NCBI GenBank assembly: GCA_945492685.1
Contig: CALYUZ010000049.1
Location: 1-6,336, forward strand
Direction: 5' to 3'
DNA: 6,336 nt
DNA from: an uncultured Methanomassiliicoccaceae archaeon
GTDB taxonomy: Archaea > Thermoplasmatota > Thermoplasmata > Methanomassiliicoccales > Methanomethylophilaceae
Made by a program: the position numbers and the translations under genes
In this document: one piece after another, positions 5,404-6,336 of the stretch
Position numbering within the stretch: position 1 is the stretch's first letter
Layout of the letters: every line of letters starts with the position of its first letter
The notes under the pieces: model-generated
What the model was told of the DNA's origin: nothing
Databases searched by the model: none
Seen by the model: only the letters and a program-made list of their open reading frames with translations

Positions 5404-5409
5404 GTACAC

Positions 5410-6336
5410 ATGGAGACCGAGGTCCCATCAAAACTTCTTTCCACTCTTTCTCAAGCCGCAGACATCGTCCGCGGCCACAACTTCATCCAGGTGTTCTCCC
5501 ACTATGACGCCGACGGGGTGTCCGCTGCGGCCATCGTGGCGAAGACGCTCATGCGTGCCGGCAAGGAGTTCAGGGTCACACTCTTCACGACACTGAACGA
5601 TGTGAACATGGAGACCATCCGCCACACGAAGGCGGACTGCATGATCATCACCGACCTGGGTGCATCCTACATCGACAAGCTCGACGAGATGTCCTGCGAC
5701 ATCGTGGTACTCGACCACCACACGGTTATATCCGAGGCCAAGAGGGTCTGCTACGCCAACCCACACCTGTATGGAATCGACGGGATGGTGGCCGGATGCG
5801 GAGCGACCATGGCATTCCTGTTCTCCGTCACCATGGATGAGAACAACTGGGACCTGGTGCAGATCGCATTCGCGGGGATAGCCGGTGACAGACAGCACAT
5901 CAACGGCCTGTCCGGACTCAACACATACCTCCTGAAGGAAGGGACCCGCAGGGGATTCATCGAGGAGATGCCGGGATCGCTCATCCCAGCAGGCGACCTG
6001 ATGACCGAACTCTTCGTCGGAACCGACCCATACATCCGCGGGGTGAGCGGGAACACCGACGGTGTCGCCGCAATACTCGCCGATGCGGGGATAAGCCACG
6101 GCAAGAGCTACATGGACCTGACGGACGATGAGAGGAGGAGACTCTCATCCCTCATCGCGGTGAAACTCACCCAGCAGGGGATGCAGCTGTCGTCCATGAA
6201 CGAGATCGCCCGCAACAGGTACTATCTGAAAGGTATGAAGATGGATGCGGAACAGTTGTCATCCATCCTCAACAGCTGCGGCCGTGCCGGGATCGGTGGC
6301 ATAGGGATCGCCGCCGGAATGGGCGACGAGAGGGCA
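5410..6336 (+). CDS. DHH-family RecJ-like single-strand exonuclease (GAN-type), 3' end missing
   Basis: The frame is open to the window edge, giving 309 residues. DHH motifs are SHYDADG (30-36, with H31, D33, D35), ITDLG (D82), LDHHT (101-105) and AGIAGD (155-160, D160), the Mn-binding set of DHH phosphoesterases. A segment NSCGRAG (288-294) then GIGIAAGMGD (297-306) marks the start of a DHHA1-type domain like that of archaeal RecJ/GAN proteins. Such proteins act as single-strand exonucleases and can associate with GINS and the CMG replication helicase; a repair role is equally plausible. Family members are about 450-480 residues, so roughly a third is beyond the window. The start is the first ATG after the uS15 stop, in the same frame, with no clear ribosome binding site, suggesting translation depends on ribosomes ending uS15. 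Confidence 0.92.
   Translation, partial: METEVPSKLLSTLSQAADIVRGHNFIQVFSHYDADGVSAAAIVAKTLMRAGKEFRVTLFTTLNDVNMETIRHTKADCMIITDLGASYIDKLDEMSCDIVVLDHHTVISEAKRVCYANPHLYGIDGMVAGCGATMAFLFSVTMDENNWDLVQIAFAGIAGDRQHINGLSGLNTYLLKEGTRRGFIEEMPGSLIPAGDLMTELFVGTDPYIRGVSGNTDGVAAILADAGISHGKSYMDLTDDERRRLSSLIAVKLTQQGMQLSSMNEIARNRYYLKGMKMDAEQLSSILNSCGRAGIGGIGIAAGMGDERA

Noticed and set aside
5428..6099. Minus-strand open frame of 223 codons opposite the RecJ-like gene
   Set aside because: The plus strand carries clear DHH motifs in an uninterrupted frame; the antisense product has no recognisable family features and no ribosome binding context was found.

Overview
This window looks like a chromosomal segment of a euryarchaeon-type archaeon, most likely Thermoplasmatota and possibly Methanomassiliicoccales. 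The archaeal call rests on gene content: fibrillarin, archaeal-type uS15 followed by a DHH/RecJ-like nuclease, an IMPase-NAD kinase fusion, and TATA-like boxes about 25 bases ahead of start codons that lack Shine-Dalgarno sites. The lineage guess is inference from a moderately high GC content in the coding regions and exclusive TGA stop use; it is not proven here. No mobile elements, CRISPR arrays, tRNA or rRNA genes are visible.

Layout. (1) Bases 1-92, minus strand: the first 30 codons of a small Lys-rich unknown protein, with a good ribosome binding site and a candidate TATA box. (2) Bases 93-334: AT-richer divergent intergenic region. (3) Bases 335-1696, plus: a full-length phosphohexomutase-family protein in which all four active-site loops are eroded, so a probable pseudoenzyme. 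(4) Bases 1700-3675, minus: a two-gene operon, NADP phosphatase/NAD kinase fusion then a JAMM (MPN+) metalloprotease, joined by an ATGA overlap. It converges on gene 3 with only 3 bases between stop codons. (5) Bases 3676-3761: compact divergent promoter region serving two apparently leaderless genes. (6) Bases 3762-4777, plus: fibrillarin and a Nudix hydrolase joined by a TTGA overlap. (7) Bases 4778-4947: intergenic region with a perfect 10-bp palindrome, a 49-base imperfect inverted repeat, tandem TATA-like boxes and a Shine-Dalgarno site. (8) Bases 4948-6336, plus: ribosomal protein uS15 and, six bases after its stop, a DHH-family RecJ-like nuclease that runs off the window.

Functionally most of this is housekeeping: NAD/NADP balance, rRNA 2'-O-methylation, translation and replication/repair. 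The least expected element is the apparently inactive but intact sugar-phosphate mutase homologue. The most structured unexplained DNA is the pair of inverted repeats ahead of uS15.
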